Numbered from the stretch's first letter, positions 20,402 through 29,277 are shown. The stretch is 64,000 nucleotides of DNA from Zhongshania aliphaticivorans (GCF_902705855.1 NZ_CACSIJ010000012.1:282770-346769), one strand, 5' to 3'. Numbers and translations: made by a program. The notes: a model not told the origin generated them from the letters alone.

Positions 20402-21226
20402 TTACTGTGGCAACACTTCCAATGTTGCTGAATAACTACCTTGACGTGTTGTCGCTGGCTTCGCGGCCTTATCGTCTTGGTATTCAGCTTCTAGCCAGTA
20501 GCGTCCCGCTGATGGCCACTCAACGCTGACCACACCTTTCTTGTCGCTAACAACTTTAATTTCATTTGGGCTGTTGCGGTAACGCGAGCCGTCGGGAATA
20601 ACCGTAACTTCAACACCGACTGCAGGCTTGCCATCGATCATAAAACGGAATTGGGCTTTTTCACCGGAGAACAAATCATTGGGGTGAGTAATGGGCTGCA
20701 TTTCCAAGCCTTCGTTCTGCAATTCAAATACCGTTTTACTAGGCTGACCGGCAGTAACGAAGGTTTCCATACGACGCGATGACTGACTTACCTGCAATTT
20801 TTTTGCATTTTTGGGTACAGCTTTTTCAAACTCACCGGGTGCTGGTGTTTCACCACGGCCAGGCCAAAAGCCGCGTTTGCCATCTTCCGTTTCCCAGCGC
20901 GCGCGAAGCCCACTGCTGGCACTGAATACTTTATATGTACCTTCTTTACTCAACTCTAAATCAAAGCTGCTACGGTATTTTCCGGTATGCTGGTTTTGCA
21001 TTTCTACTTCTTTACCATCTGGGCCAATAGCCTTCATGCCGTTCAAACGCATAGGAGCATGGTCGGTGTAAAAAATATCGTTAGACACAGCAGCGTCAAA
21101 GGTTACCCAGGCATTCTCGCCAGACAATACTGTGGCGGCGGGTAAAACCCATGCACGGTGAGCATTGGCCACTAGGGGCAGCGACATAGCTAATAAAGCA
21201 ATAAGTGGTAATTTCGTTTTCATCAT
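20402..21226 (-). CDS. DUF4198 domain-containing secreted protein
   Basis: About 274-residue exported protein with a signal peptide ending VANAH. The mature protein begins HRAWVLPAATVLSG, the usual DUF4198 start, and the C-terminal half looks like an immunoglobulin-like carboxypeptidase regulatory fold (FMIDGKPAVGVEVTVIPDG; GVVSVEWPSAGRYWLEA). DUF4198 proteins (NikK-like) accompany metal-uptake systems and may bind metal through the N-terminal His. Of three closely spaced Met codons, 21226 fits best with GGGA six bases upstream. It sits in the TonB-ExbBD-PepSY operon. Confidence 0.8.
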   Translation of the reverse strand: MMKTKLPLIALLAMSLPLVANAHRAWVLPAATVLSGENAWVTFDAAVSNDIFYTDHAPMRLNGMKAIGPDGKEVEMQNQHTGKYRSSFDLELSKEGTYKVFSASSGLRARWETEDGKRGFWPGRGETPAPGEFEKAVPKNAKKLQVSQSSRRMETFVTAGQPSKTVFELQNEGLEMQPITHPNDLFSGEKAQFRFMIDGKPAVGVEVTVIPDGSRYRNSPNEIKVVSDKKGVVSVEWPSAGRYWLEAEYQDDKAAKPATTRQGSYSATLEVLPQ

Positions 21227-21294
21227 TTTCATTCCCAATCATGTTTCGTGTATGTGAATACGCAGCAAGCGTTGCAATAAAAATCTGCGAATAC

Positions 21295-21801
21295 TTACGG
21301 AGTCAGCTGTAGTGCAATTTTTCCTAACTCGGTTTTGCCTTGAACTTCCAAGAGCTGACTAGATTTAGCCGGCCACTCAAATGGGATTTGCAATAATTCG
21401 CGACCACCAACTTCACGGGCGGCCTCAACATATAATTTGTAACTACCCGCTGCTAAATTCTTCAGATTTTTTGTATCTACGATGTGCACACCCGGTTGCT
21501 GAGTCGCACCGGTAATACCATCCACCGGCATATCTAAGCTCCGGCCGCTGCGGCGCCACCACTGGCGCATATCTTTCAGCCACTGTTCACCTTTCTCACC
21601 GCTCTTATCAAGCTGATACCATACGACCAAATTAGTAACGTCGCCGCTATCCTTGTTCTGAACCCACATTGCAACATAGGGACGGTGATACTCAGCCACA
21701 TCAATACGCGGTAACTCTACAGAAAGCGCCAAGTCCCCTGCCTGTGCAGCGCCAATACACGCAAAGCCCAGCAAGGTCATCGCCGTCATTTTCTTGATCA
21801 T
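21295..21801 (-). CDS. DUF2271 domain-containing periplasmic protein
   Basis: About 168-residue secreted protein with a signal peptide (cleavage near AAQAG). It has the DUF2271 signature VELPRIDVAEYHRPYVAMWV, LVVWYQLDKSGEKGEQWLKDMRQWWR and VDGITGATQQPG. Function is unestablished; homologues travel with PepSY proteins and flavin reductases in iron-regulated operons. The ATG at 21801 is supported by AGGAAGGG upstream; the frame could begin one codon earlier at TTG. Confidence 0.85.
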   Translation of the reverse strand: MIKKMTAMTLLGFACIGAAQAGDLALSVELPRIDVAEYHRPYVAMWVQNKDSGDVTNLVVWYQLDKSGEKGEQWLKDMRQWWRRSGRSLDMPVDGITGATQQPGVHIVDTKNLKNLAAGSYKLYVEAAREVGGRELLQIPFEWPAKSSQLLEVQGKTELGKIALQLTP

Positions 21802-21870
21802 CAAATTTCCCTTCCTTTTTAAGGCCTAATGTCAGCGAAATGTTTAATAAGTTTCACCCCGAGAAGACAG

Positions 21871-22491
21871 TTAATGGACAAATAAAATAATTAATATCAG
21901 CGGTATCACTAAGCCCAAACCAACCATTGGCCAGGTGCTAGGCCGACTGCCGGCATGACGCTGCAATAGCAGTAAGCCAGACACGCAAAACACCACACAG
22001 GCAATTGCAAATACATCGATGAACCAGCTCCAAGCCGTACCGGTATCACGCCCTTTATGAAGGTCGTTTAAATACGCAATCCAGCCCCGTGTCGTGCGCT
22101 CATATAAAATATCGCCACCGGCTAAATCAATACTCAGCCATGCATCACCACCCGGCCTTGGCAGCGCGACATACACTTCCTCGTCGCTCCACTCGCCCCG
22201 TGCCGAGGCGGGAATATAAATACTCAACTCGTGCTCTAACCATGCCCGCAATTCTTTACTCAACTGGGCTTTCTCGCTGTCGGGCACAATCACCGCATCT
22301 AACACAGACGGCGGTAAAACACTTTCTATTGAGGTCACTACCGGCGTGGCTGGAATTATTGCAGCGTGATTAAGGGTAATACCTGTGGCCGCAAACATGA
22401 GCATTCCCACTAGGCAAACCGCCGAGCTGATCCAATGCCATTGACGCAGGGAGCCAAGATGCCAGTGCGCAGGAATAATTTTTAGCGCCAT
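21871..22491 (-). CDS. PepSY-associated membrane protein
   Basis: 206-residue inner-membrane protein. TM helices are at about 18-40, 158-180 and 188-205, with a periplasmic PepSY-like domain between the first two. Conserved His residues sit in WHLGSLRQWHW, TLNHAA and DLHKGRDTG, positions used for haem binding in PepSY_TM proteins such as PiuB. It probably takes part in ferric reduction at the inner membrane together with the downstream reductase. It lies between exbD and the DUF2271 gene. Confidence 0.82.
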   Translation of the reverse strand: MALKIIPAHWHLGSLRQWHWISSAVCLVGMLMFAATGITLNHAAIIPATPVVTSIESVLPPSVLDAVIVPDSEKAQLSKELRAWLEHELSIYIPASARGEWSDEEVYVALPRPGGDAWLSIDLAGGDILYERTTRGWIAYLNDLHKGRDTGTAWSWFIDVFAIACVVFCVSGLLLLQRHAGSRPSTWPMVGLGLVIPLILIILFVH

Positions 22492-22546
22492 AAATTAGGC
22501 TTCCAATACGTCACTCTAATTCCGCAATCGCGAATCATCACTGGGC

Positions 22547-22963
22547 TTAATTCTCTGGCTCGGTAACAAAGCCGAGTTTTAAAATTCCCGATCGTTGCAC
22601 TGCCGCCATCACTTTTAATACATGCTCGTAGCTGGCACTGCGGTCACCGCGAATATGCACTTCTGGCTGAACTGGGCTCGCCGCCGCGGCGATTAAACGC
22701 TGTTCCAGCGCCTCCATTGTCATTTCAGTTTTATCCCAATGAATTATTCCCTCGGCGGTAATCGACAGAGTTACCGCATCAGGTTTGATATCGTTGGGAG
22801 TATTGTCAGCGCGGGGCAAATCCACTTTTACCGAGTTGGTTATGACGGGCACGGTAATAATAAAAATAATCAGCAATACCAACATAACGTCTACCAGCGG
22901 CGTCATATTGATCTCGCTCATTACCTCGCTGCTGTCATCGTCCAAGCCGCCACCAAATGCCAT
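22547..22963 (-). CDS. exbD: ExbD, TonB-system biopolymer transport protein
   Basis: 138-residue protein with a single TM helix (MTPLVDVMLVLLIIFIITVPV, where the Asp is the proton-translocation residue of ExbD/TolR) and a periplasmic C-terminal domain (VHIRGDRSASYEHVLKVMAAVQRSGI). It partners ExbB to energise TonB. Its start is one base from the exbB stop. Confidence 0.92.
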   Translation of the reverse strand: MAFGGGLDDDSSEVMSEINMTPLVDVMLVLLIIFIITVPVITNSVKVDLPRADNTPNDIKPDAVTLSITAEGIIHWDKTEMTMEALEQRLIAAAASPVQPEVHIRGDRSASYEHVLKVMAAVQRSGILKLGFVTEPEN

Positions 22964-22964
22964 A

Positions 22965-23699
22965 TCACACTCCCTCGCGCTTTTGCTGCGCCTTGGCTAA
23001 GCTGCTAACAACATCGCCGCTGCGATTTGCGGGCGCCGCGCCGGTAATGAGGTAGGCGTGTAGCTGGTGCGCAAAACGATTTAACTTACTGATGATGGCC
23101 TTATTGCCACGGGCCAAGGTGTTGTATGCCAATACCGCAGGAATCGCGACCGCCAAACCAAAGGCGGTCATGATTAAGGCCTCGCCAACTGGCCCCGCCA
23201 CTTTATCGATACCCGCTTGGCCAGACACACCAATGTTTACCAAGGCGTGGTAAATACCCCACACGGTGCCAAATAAGCCTATGAATGGTGCGGTTGAGCC
23301 AACCGATGCCAACACCGCGAGTCCACGCTGAAGATTTTCTGAGCTTTCGTCGATTGAGCCTTTTAAGCAGGCGGTTAGCCATTCGGCCAAAGGCAAATGC
23401 CCATGCAGATCGGCTTTGTGATTTACATGGTGATCCAAGCCAGACTGCCCTTCTTCGGCAAGGTTGCGGAAAGGGTTGTTTTGCTGATTGCCCAGCATGT
23501 GCAGGCCCTCAGCAAAACTTTGCGCATGCCAAAAATCAATCAAGGCGCGTACAGGTTTACGCAGGCGATACAAGCGCCATGAACGAATCACAATCACGTA
23601 CCAAGATGCGATGGACATCGCCAGTAGCATTACCGCCACAACCTTGATGACCATATCGCCCTGTGTCCACAAGGCCTCTACGCCATAGGGGTTTTCCAT
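22965..23699 (-). CDS. exbB: ExbB, MotA/TolQ/ExbB proton channel
   Basis: 244-residue inner-membrane protein with three TM helices (about 15-35, 135-158, 175-197). It has the family motifs LAVLASVGSTAPFIGLFGTVWGI and PVGEALIMTAFGLAVAIPAVLAYN. It forms the proton channel that powers TonB. It is translationally packed with exbD and lies 77 bases after tonB. Confidence 0.93.
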   Translation of the reverse strand: MENPYGVEALWTQGDMVIKVVAVMLLAMSIASWYVIVIRSWRLYRLRKPVRALIDFWHAQSFAEGLHMLGNQQNNPFRNLAEEGQSGLDHHVNHKADLHGHLPLAEWLTACLKGSIDESSENLQRGLAVLASVGSTAPFIGLFGTVWGIYHALVNIGVSGQAGIDKVAGPVGEALIMTAFGLAVAIPAVLAYNTLARGNKAIISKLNRFAHQLHAYLITGAAPANRSGDVVSSLAKAQQKREGV

Positions 23700-23776
23700 A
23701 AAACTACATCCTCAAATTCAGTTGTGCCGACTGCAACCGCAGCGTCGTAAAAAATAAAGATCTAACATTCTCGCCA

Positions 23777-24475
23777 CTATTGGTTCAATGAGAATTCCAG
23801 CGGTTGTAAATACCAGTATGGAATGGGCTCATCTCCGCGTTTAGCAGGTAAATAGCGCCAGCGTTTCACCGCCTTCATCGCCGTCTTATCCAATCGCTCA
23901 AAGCCGCTGGACTGTTTAATTCTCACCTCACCCACTGTGCCATTCGGCAAAATGAGTAATTCCAATACCACGATGCCCTCTTCCTTTAAGCGCCGAGAAA
24001 TACTCGGATACGCAGGCGCCGGATTGTTTAAGGGGTTGGCGTCATGACGCGGCGGCGTAATCGGCGCACCCAAGGTCTTGTTGTCATTTTCCGAAACCCG
24101 TGCCTGCTTCTGCGCGGGAGGCGGCGGTGCCGGTTGCTCTTCTGCCTGCTCTTCGCGGCTAATCGCCTTTTCCGATGGTGGCGCTTTAGGTGGCGGCGGC
24201 AGTTTCGGTTTCGGCTTGGGCTTAGGTTTTGGCAGCGGCTTGGGTTTGGGCTTTGGTTTAGGCGGCTCCGGCGTTTTTTCTGGCGGAGGCGTTTTTCTCT
24301 CACTCGGTAATTGCACCGCCTCGGCCGGTGGCGCGGGGATCAGCACCCCCTGAATACTGGGCATTACCACCTGCTTGTGCTCCGGCGATGGGATATACAC
24401 CACCGCTGCGATAGCGCCACCATGTATGGCGAGCACTAATAAAAGCCCCCACCAAGAGTCGTATGCCGACTTCAC
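23777..24475 (-). CDS. tonB: TonB energy-transducing protein
   Basis: About 232-residue TonB. An N-terminal TM anchor with the SHxxxH-like core (SWWGLLLVLAIHGGAIAAVV) is followed by a Pro/Lys-rich periplasmic spacer of KP repeats (about residues 60-100) and a C-terminal TonB domain (AYPSISRRLKEEGIVVLELL, SSGFERLDKTAMKAVKRWRY). The open frame begins upstream; a TTG at 24517 is possible. I favour GTG at 24475, which has GAGAG upstream and overlaps the stop of a 42-codon upstream frame by GTGA. It heads the iron-uptake operon and could serve the receptors at 2-4.3 kb and 33.5-35.7 kb. Confidence 0.88.
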   Translation of the reverse strand: MKSAYDSWWGLLLVLAIHGGAIAAVVYIPSPEHKQVVMPSIQGVLIPAPPAEAVQLPSERKTPPPEKTPEPPKPKPKPKPLPKPKPKPKPKLPPPPKAPPSEKAISREEQAEEQPAPPPPAQKQARVSENDNKTLGAPITPPRHDANPLNNPAPAYPSISRRLKEEGIVVLELLILPNGTVGEVRIKQSSGFERLDKTAMKAVKRWRYLPAKRGDEPIPYWYLQPLEFSLNQ

Positions 24476-24600
24476 TGCGCGACTCTCTCGATAATCCAGC
24501 CGCCATTTTTCAGACAACCGTGTTTGCTGCCAGCATTTCCTACTCGCACTGTCGCCGAACCGTAGCTCTCCGCGTTGTATCGCGTTACCGCAGCCTTCAT
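24472..24600 (-). other. Possible 42-codon upstream ORF coupled to tonB
   Basis: In the tonB leader an ATG at 24600 opens 42 codons (MKAAVTRYNAESYG...WIIERVAQ) ending in TGA at 24474-24472. That stop overlaps a GTG of the tonB frame as GTGA. The 4-base overlap is the usual sign of translational coupling. No strong Shine-Dalgarno sequence precedes it and no family is recognised, so it may be coincidence. Confidence 0.3.
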
Positions 24601-24755
24601 TTTGTCGCTTAAATTCCGTGATATGTGTTTAAGATCACCACCCTAGTCCATCAACCCGGTGAGCCAGCACTGTGTCCTGCCTATTTGCTTAGCGCAGCTT
24701 TCTTAAGCGCGCAGGAATTAACTAGCAATATACAGCCGCGCAAGAATACTATTAA

Positions 24756-24770
24756 TGAGAATGATTATCA
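24756..24770 (-). promoter_or_regulatory. Fur box overlapping the tonB-operon promoter
   Basis: TGAGAATGATTATCA matches the 7-1-7 Fur consensus TGATAATnATTATCA with a single mismatch. On the minus strand it overlaps a promoter-like TTGATA, a 17-base spacer and TATTCT. Iron-Fur would therefore block transcription of tonB-exbB-exbD and the genes behind them. Confidence 0.75.
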
Positions 24771-24991
24771 AAGGTAAAGTGAGAATATATTTAGTTACTA
24801 TTTCTAGTTGGGTGAGAAATACCCACGCATTTGTTTGGGCAACGTTAGCGCTCGCCCCCGATACCGGCTGCGCCAAAACCACCTACCGTCGCAAGTTTCT
24901 ATAAATCCCCGATTTCGATTTCAAAGGTGAACGGGAACAATCGCACAAGTCCACCGCCCCCTTTCCACCGATGTCGGCCCGTCACGCACCA

Positions 24992-25023
24992 CTGTCATCA
25001 TTTCGTCTAAAAACTTCTATATA
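24992..25023 (+). promoter_or_regulatory. Possible Pho box and -10 of the alkaline phosphatase genes
   Basis: CTGTCATCATTTCGTCTA (24992-25009) resembles a PhoB site of two CTGTCAT half-sites 11 bases apart, the second half being poor. A TATA-type -10 (TCTATA, 25018-25023) follows about 10 bases later, the spacing expected where the Pho box replaces the -35. The tentative call rests on position and on the phosphatase genes. Confidence 0.4.
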
Positions 25024-25166
25024 AACGCAATCAAACTGTAAACCTTTCGCCCTAGTCTCTTAACCACTCATTGGTATTAGAGCCCTGCTCAATACCACCG
25101 CTCACAGCTACAGCCATGCCATACCGACAAAAGGAAATTTCAAATTTCCAGACTAGGAGCCTTCAC

Positions 25167-26753
25167 ATGCGTATAAGAACCGCCATTTTGTCAGGGGTAT
25201 TGCCCATCGCAATTGCGTCGCACGCCGCCGCTGTGGTAATGCCCGCACATCAGACCAGCAACCCCTGGTATACCGACGCCGCCACTAGCACAAACGCTAA
25301 AGCCGCTGCGACCACACCCAATAAAGCAAAAAACGTCATCCTCTTTGTAGGTGACGGCATGGGGGTGTCTACGTTAACCGCCGCACGCATCCTCCAAGGT
25401 CAGCAAAAGGGTAATCAAGGCGAGGAAGGTCTTTTAAGCTTTGAAACCTTTCCTCATACCGCCTTAGTAAAAACCTATAATGTGGACGCGCAAACACCTG
25501 ATTCAGCCGGTACCATGATCGCGATGATGTCTGGAGTAAAAAGTGATGCCGGCGTGCTTGGCGTCTCAGAAAACATCGAGCGCGGTGATTGCAGTACGGT
25601 TAGCGGCAATGAATTAATCACCGCCATTGAGCTTGCCGAATTAAAAGGCATGTCGACGGGGATAATTTCTACCGCACGTATCACCCACGCTACCCCGGCG
25701 GCAGCCTATGCAAAATCCGCTGACCGCGACTGGGAAGACGATGGCGACTTGCCAGACGATGCCAAAGCCGCAGGCTGCGAAGATATTGCATCGCAACTAA
25801 TCAATTTTGAACCCAACCTAGAAGCCCGCATTGAAGGCGCAGACGTCGATGGCTTAGACGTAGTAATGGGTGGCGGTCGTCGCAGCTTTTTGCCCAAAGA
25901 TGCCGCGTTTAACAGCGACGACGCGGTAAGTAGTGTTGAGGGCGATCGCACTGACAACCGCGATCTCACCGCGGAGTGGAAAGCACGCTACCCAAACGGC
26001 GACTATGTGTTTGATCAAAGTAGTTTTGACGGCGTAAATGCCAACACCGCCACCAAACTATTTGGCCTGTTTAACGAGTCACATATGCAGTACGAGGCTG
26101 ACCGTGGCAATGACGTTGCCGGCGAGCCATCGCTGACTGAAATGACCACAAAGGCCATCGACATTTTAGACAACAATAGCAAAGGCTATATATTAGTTGT
26201 GGAGTCGGGTCGTATCGATCACGGTCATCACGCCGGTAGTGCTTACAGCGCACTCACCGATGCGATTGAATTGTCTAATGCAGTAAAAGCCGCCGCCGAC
26301 GCCACCAGCGCAGACGACACCTTAATTCTGGTCACCGCCGATCACAGCCATGTATTCACCATTGCCGGTTACCCTAAACGCGGTAATCCGATTCTGGGTA
26401 AGGTGGTTAACGTAGGTGAAACAACGCCAACTACCGCCGCCGATGGCATGCCTTACACCACTGTCGGCTACACCAATGGCCTTGGCTTTCACGACCTTGG
26501 CAACGCCACCGATGGCGACGCGGTATATTCTGAAGGCGTTCAAGCAGGACGAGCGGATCTTGCCAGTGTCGACACAGAATCATCAGGCTTTCACCAAGAA
26601 GCATTAGTACCACTGGATTCTGAAACCCATGCCGGCGAAGATATCAGCCTTCACGCCCGCGGCCCTGGCTCACAATTTGTGCGCGGCGTTGTCGAGCAGA
26701 ACCTAGTTTTCCACTTGATCAATCAAGCACTTGATCTGCTGGCCAGCGAATAA
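25167..26753 (+). CDS. Alkaline phosphatase (PhoA family), periplasmic copy
   Basis: About 528-residue secreted alkaline phosphatase that releases phosphate from organic monoesters. The start is placed at the ATG at 25167 (AGGAGCC upstream), which begins a signal peptide MRIRTAIL..SHAAAV. Metal- and catalytic-site motifs are intact: VGDGMGVST with Asp63, TPDSAGTM with nucleophile Ser113, HATPAAAYAKSADRDWEDDGD, VESGRIDHGHHAG, VTADHSHVF and ETHAGEDI. It is followed 11 bases later by a close paralogue. Confidence 0.92.
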   Translation: MRIRTAILSGVLPIAIASHAAAVVMPAHQTSNPWYTDAATSTNAKAAATTPNKAKNVILFVGDGMGVSTLTAARILQGQQKGNQGEEGLLSFETFPHTALVKTYNVDAQTPDSAGTMIAMMSGVKSDAGVLGVSENIERGDCSTVSGNELITAIELAELKGMSTGIISTARITHATPAAAYAKSADRDWEDDGDLPDDAKAAGCEDIASQLINFEPNLEARIEGADVDGLDVVMGGGRRSFLPKDAAFNSDDAVSSVEGDRTDNRDLTAEWKARYPNGDYVFDQSSFDGVNANTATKLFGLFNESHMQYEADRGNDVAGEPSLTEMTTKAIDILDNNSKGYILVVESGRIDHGHHAGSAYSALTDAIELSNAVKAAADATSADDTLILVTADHSHVFTIAGYPKRGNPILGKVVNVGETTPTTAADGMPYTTVGYTNGLGFHDLGNATDGDAVYSEGVQAGRADLASVDTESSGFHQEALVPLDSETHAGEDISLHARGPGSQFVRGVVEQNLVFHLINQALDLLASE

Positions 26754-26764
26754 GGAGAGTGACC

Positions 26765-28411
26765 ATGAAATATTTTAAAGTAGCAATTTTAAGCGCGGCC
26801 GTAGCAGGCCTCGCAGCCTGCGGCGGCGACAATGACAAAAAGAGCAGCTCAAACAACAATAGTAACGCTGCCATTATTGAAAATACCCGCAGCAATGCGT
26901 GGTATAGCGACGCAGAAGCAAAAATAGCCGCCACCACCCAAGCCAACCTCAATCGCGGCGCGGCAAAAAACGTCATCCTTTTTGTCGGTGACGGCATGGG
27001 TATTTCTACCGTGACCGCCGCCCGTATTCTTGCTGGCCAGCTTAAGGGGCAATCAGGCGAAGAAAACAATCTAAGCTTCGACCTTTTCCCCTACACCGGC
27101 TTAGCAAAAACCTATAACGTCGATGCGCAAACGCCAGATTCAGCCGGCACTATGACGGCACTCATCTCCGGCGTAAAAACCGACGTTGGTGTGATTGGCG
27201 TGAATGAAAATATTGTTCGCGGCGACTGCACAACCGTTGCAGGCAATGAATTAGTTACCGCCCTTGAACTCGCAGAAATTGCCGGCAAGTCCACCGGCAT
27301 ACTGTCTACCGCCCGCATCACCCACGCCACCCCCGCAGCGACTTATGCAAAATCTGCTGACCGCGACTGGGAAGACGATGGCGACATGCCCGCCGCAGCA
27401 ATAAGCGCTGGCTGTGAAGACATCGCATCGCAGCTCATTAACTTTGAGCCTAATTTAGAAGCCCGCATTAATGGCGTCGATGTAGATGGTATCGAAGTCG
27501 TCATGGGCGGCGGTCGTCGCAGCTTTTTACCTAAAGACGTGGCATTTAACAGCCCAGACGCCGTCAGCAGCGTTGAAGGTGATCGCACCGACAGTCGCGA
27601 CCTAACCGCTGAGTGGAAAACACGCTACCCCAGTGGCAATTACATTTTTGACCAAACTAGTTTTGACGCCATCGATACCGAAAGCACAAGCAAGGTACTC
27701 GGCTTATTCAATGAATCACATATGCAATACGAAGCCGACCGTGGCAACGACGTTGCCGGCGAACCCTCGCTAAGTGAGATGACGGAAAAAGCAATCAAGA
27801 TCTTAGACAATAACGACAATGGCTATTTCTTGATGGTTGAATCTGGCCGTATTGACCACGCTCATCACGCTGGCAACGCCTACAATGCGCTAAACGACGC
27901 AGTAGAATTATCGGAAGCTGTCGCCAAGGCCGTTGAACTTAGCAATAGCGATGACACGCTCATTATCGTCACCGCCGACCACAGCCATGTTTTCACTATT
28001 GCTGGCTATCCTAAACGCGGCAACCCCATCCTCGGCAAAGTCGTCGGTATTGGCTCTAACAGCCCATCGCTGGCCGCCGATGGCACACCCTATACGACAT
28101 TGGGCTACACCAACGGCTTGGGCTTCCGCGATCTTGGCAATGAAACCGACGCTGACGAAGCCTACAACCAAGCAATTGACGCTGGCCGCAAAGACCTGTC
28201 GCAAATTAATACTCAAGCTCCGGGCTTCCATCAAGAGGCATTAATTCCTCTCGGTTCAGAAACCCATGCGGGCGAAGACGTTGGCGTATATGCATCCGGC
28301 CCTGGCGCCGCATTGGTTAGCGGCACTAACGAGCAAAACATGGTCTTTCACGTAATGAATTACGCAGCAGACCTTGTGAACAAAGCCAATAGCAAGCAAG
28401 TGGCCCCTTGA
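26765..28411 (+). CDS. Alkaline phosphatase (PhoA family), lipoprotein copy
   Basis: About 548-residue paralogue of the preceding gene, aligned almost end to end without large gaps. The catalytic motifs are retained (VGDGMGIST, TPDSAGTM with Ser126, RIDHAHHAG, TADHSHVF, ETHAGEDV). The N-terminus differs: the signal ends in LAACGGD (Cys19), a lipobox, with a Ser/Asn linker after it, so this copy is probably lipid-anchored. ATG at 26765 has AAGGAGAG upstream; a GTG two codons earlier is a less likely start. The pair looks like a recent tandem duplication with changed cell location. Confidence 0.92.
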   Translation: MKYFKVAILSAAVAGLAACGGDNDKKSSSNNNSNAAIIENTRSNAWYSDAEAKIAATTQANLNRGAAKNVILFVGDGMGISTVTAARILAGQLKGQSGEENNLSFDLFPYTGLAKTYNVDAQTPDSAGTMTALISGVKTDVGVIGVNENIVRGDCTTVAGNELVTALELAEIAGKSTGILSTARITHATPAATYAKSADRDWEDDGDMPAAAISAGCEDIASQLINFEPNLEARINGVDVDGIEVVMGGGRRSFLPKDVAFNSPDAVSSVEGDRTDSRDLTAEWKTRYPSGNYIFDQTSFDAIDTESTSKVLGLFNESHMQYEADRGNDVAGEPSLSEMTEKAIKILDNNDNGYFLMVESGRIDHAHHAGNAYNALNDAVELSEAVAKAVELSNSDDTLIIVTADHSHVFTIAGYPKRGNPILGKVVGIGSNSPSLAADGTPYTTLGYTNGLGFRDLGNETDADEAYNQAIDAGRKDLSQINTQAPGFHQEALIPLGSETHAGEDVGVYASGPGAALVSGTNEQNMVFHVMNYAADLVNKANSKQVAP

Positions 28412-28440
28412 TTAAATAATAAAAACTTTTAGACCATCAT

Positions 28441-28470
28441 GACGCTGGTTCACGCCAGCGTCTTTATTTT
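28441..28470 (+). terminator. Rho-independent terminator after the phosphatase pair
   Basis: GACGCTGG (28441-28448), loop TTCACG and CCAGCGTC (28455-28462), followed by TTTATTTT. It lies 30 bases past the second phosphatase stop and separates it from the next gene. Confidence 0.8.
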
Positions 28471-28506
28471 AAAAAGTGACAAACTGACATTCGCAAGGAT
28501 TTCCCC

Positions 28507-29277
28507 GTGACGTTCGCAACACGCTTTAAGCCTATTCTTAATCGTCCCAAAGCAGCGATGCTTTTCATTGGCGCCTTGATCATCGCACTGCCCACACACG
28601 CTGAAGAGTGCAACCCCAACACCCCTATCAGCGCCCACTACCAAGTCACCAGTCGCAATACTGCACAGACAGAAAAAACCACCACTAAACAACTGATATT
28701 ATGGCGCCAGAAAAACAGTGTGGCCGAGCAATTTCCAGCCAAGGGAATTACAGAAATATGGGAACGCAACCACAGCAATAGCATAAAACTGAATCGCTAT
28801 TTCGACGCCTATCAACGCGGCATAGAATATTCACCAAGCGAAGTGAAAGATGTAAACGGCGACGATGACTGGAGCATGAAAACCCAACTTGTCGCCGATT
28901 CGCTGTTACAGAAAATGAGTTTAAGCAATCGCGAAGGCAGCGGCTGTGAACGCGAAGAAAGCTATTTATTAGCCGAAAAAAATTACACTGCCACCCTAGT
29001 TTGGCTGCCTGCTTATCGCCTAGTAAAGTCCTATCACATGCAAAGTGGATCGCGGGAACAAGAGTGGACACTAAACAAAAAGACGACGGACAAGAACAGC
29101 ATTAATCATTTTTTTAAACAATATTCAGATTATAAAACTACTGACTACGCCGACATTGGCGACAGCGAATCAGATCCCTTTTTACGAAAAATGATCCGAC
29201 TAGGATTTATTGAACACGGCAGCTCAGGCATGTATGACACCCAGGGCAATGATATTGGTGGCTCGCATCAACACTAA
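28507..29277 (+). CDS. Secreted protein of unknown function
   Basis: 256-residue protein starting with GTG behind AAGGATTT. A signal peptide (about 15-32, LFIGALIIALPTHAEE) makes it periplasmic or exported. The mature part begins with CNPNTPISAHYQV and is largely predicted beta strand. It includes a Trp/Lys-rich middle (ILWRQKNSVAEQFP, VTEIWERN-like) and two further Cys that could form a disulfide. The C-terminus is Gly/His-rich (GGSHQH). I do not recognise a named family. It follows the phosphatases but is separated from them by a terminator, so a phosphate link is only a guess. Confidence 0.65.
   Translation: MTFATRFKPILNRPKAAMLFIGALIIALPTHAEECNPNTPISAHYQVTSRNTAQTEKTTTKQLILWRQKNSVAEQFPAKGITEIWERNHSNSIKLNRYFDAYQRGIEYSPSEVKDVNGDDDWSMKTQLVADSLLQKMSLSNREGSGCEREESYLLAEKNYTATLVWLPAYRLVKSYHMQSGSREQEWTLNKKTTDKNSINHFFKQYSDYKTTDYADIGDSESDPFLRKMIRLGFIEHGSSGMYDTQGNDIGGSHQH

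Larger units (their letters stand above)
24601..25166. other. Divergent tonB/phoA intergenic region
   Basis: This 566-base stretch holds the Fur-type site and promoter of the minus-strand tonB operon (24740-24775), an untranslated leader of over 200 bases before tonB, and the possible Pho box of the plus-strand phosphatase genes. I recognise no riboswitch consensus in the leader and no further gene. Confidence 0.55.

Noticed and set aside
24028-24353. Arg-rich and Gly-rich frames inside tonB
   Set aside because: They arise from the repetitive Pro/Lys codons of the TonB spacer read in other frames.
24518-24740. Cobalamin or other riboswitch in the tonB leader
   Set aside because: I looked for the conserved cobalamin-box segments and did not find them; the Fur box explains regulation.
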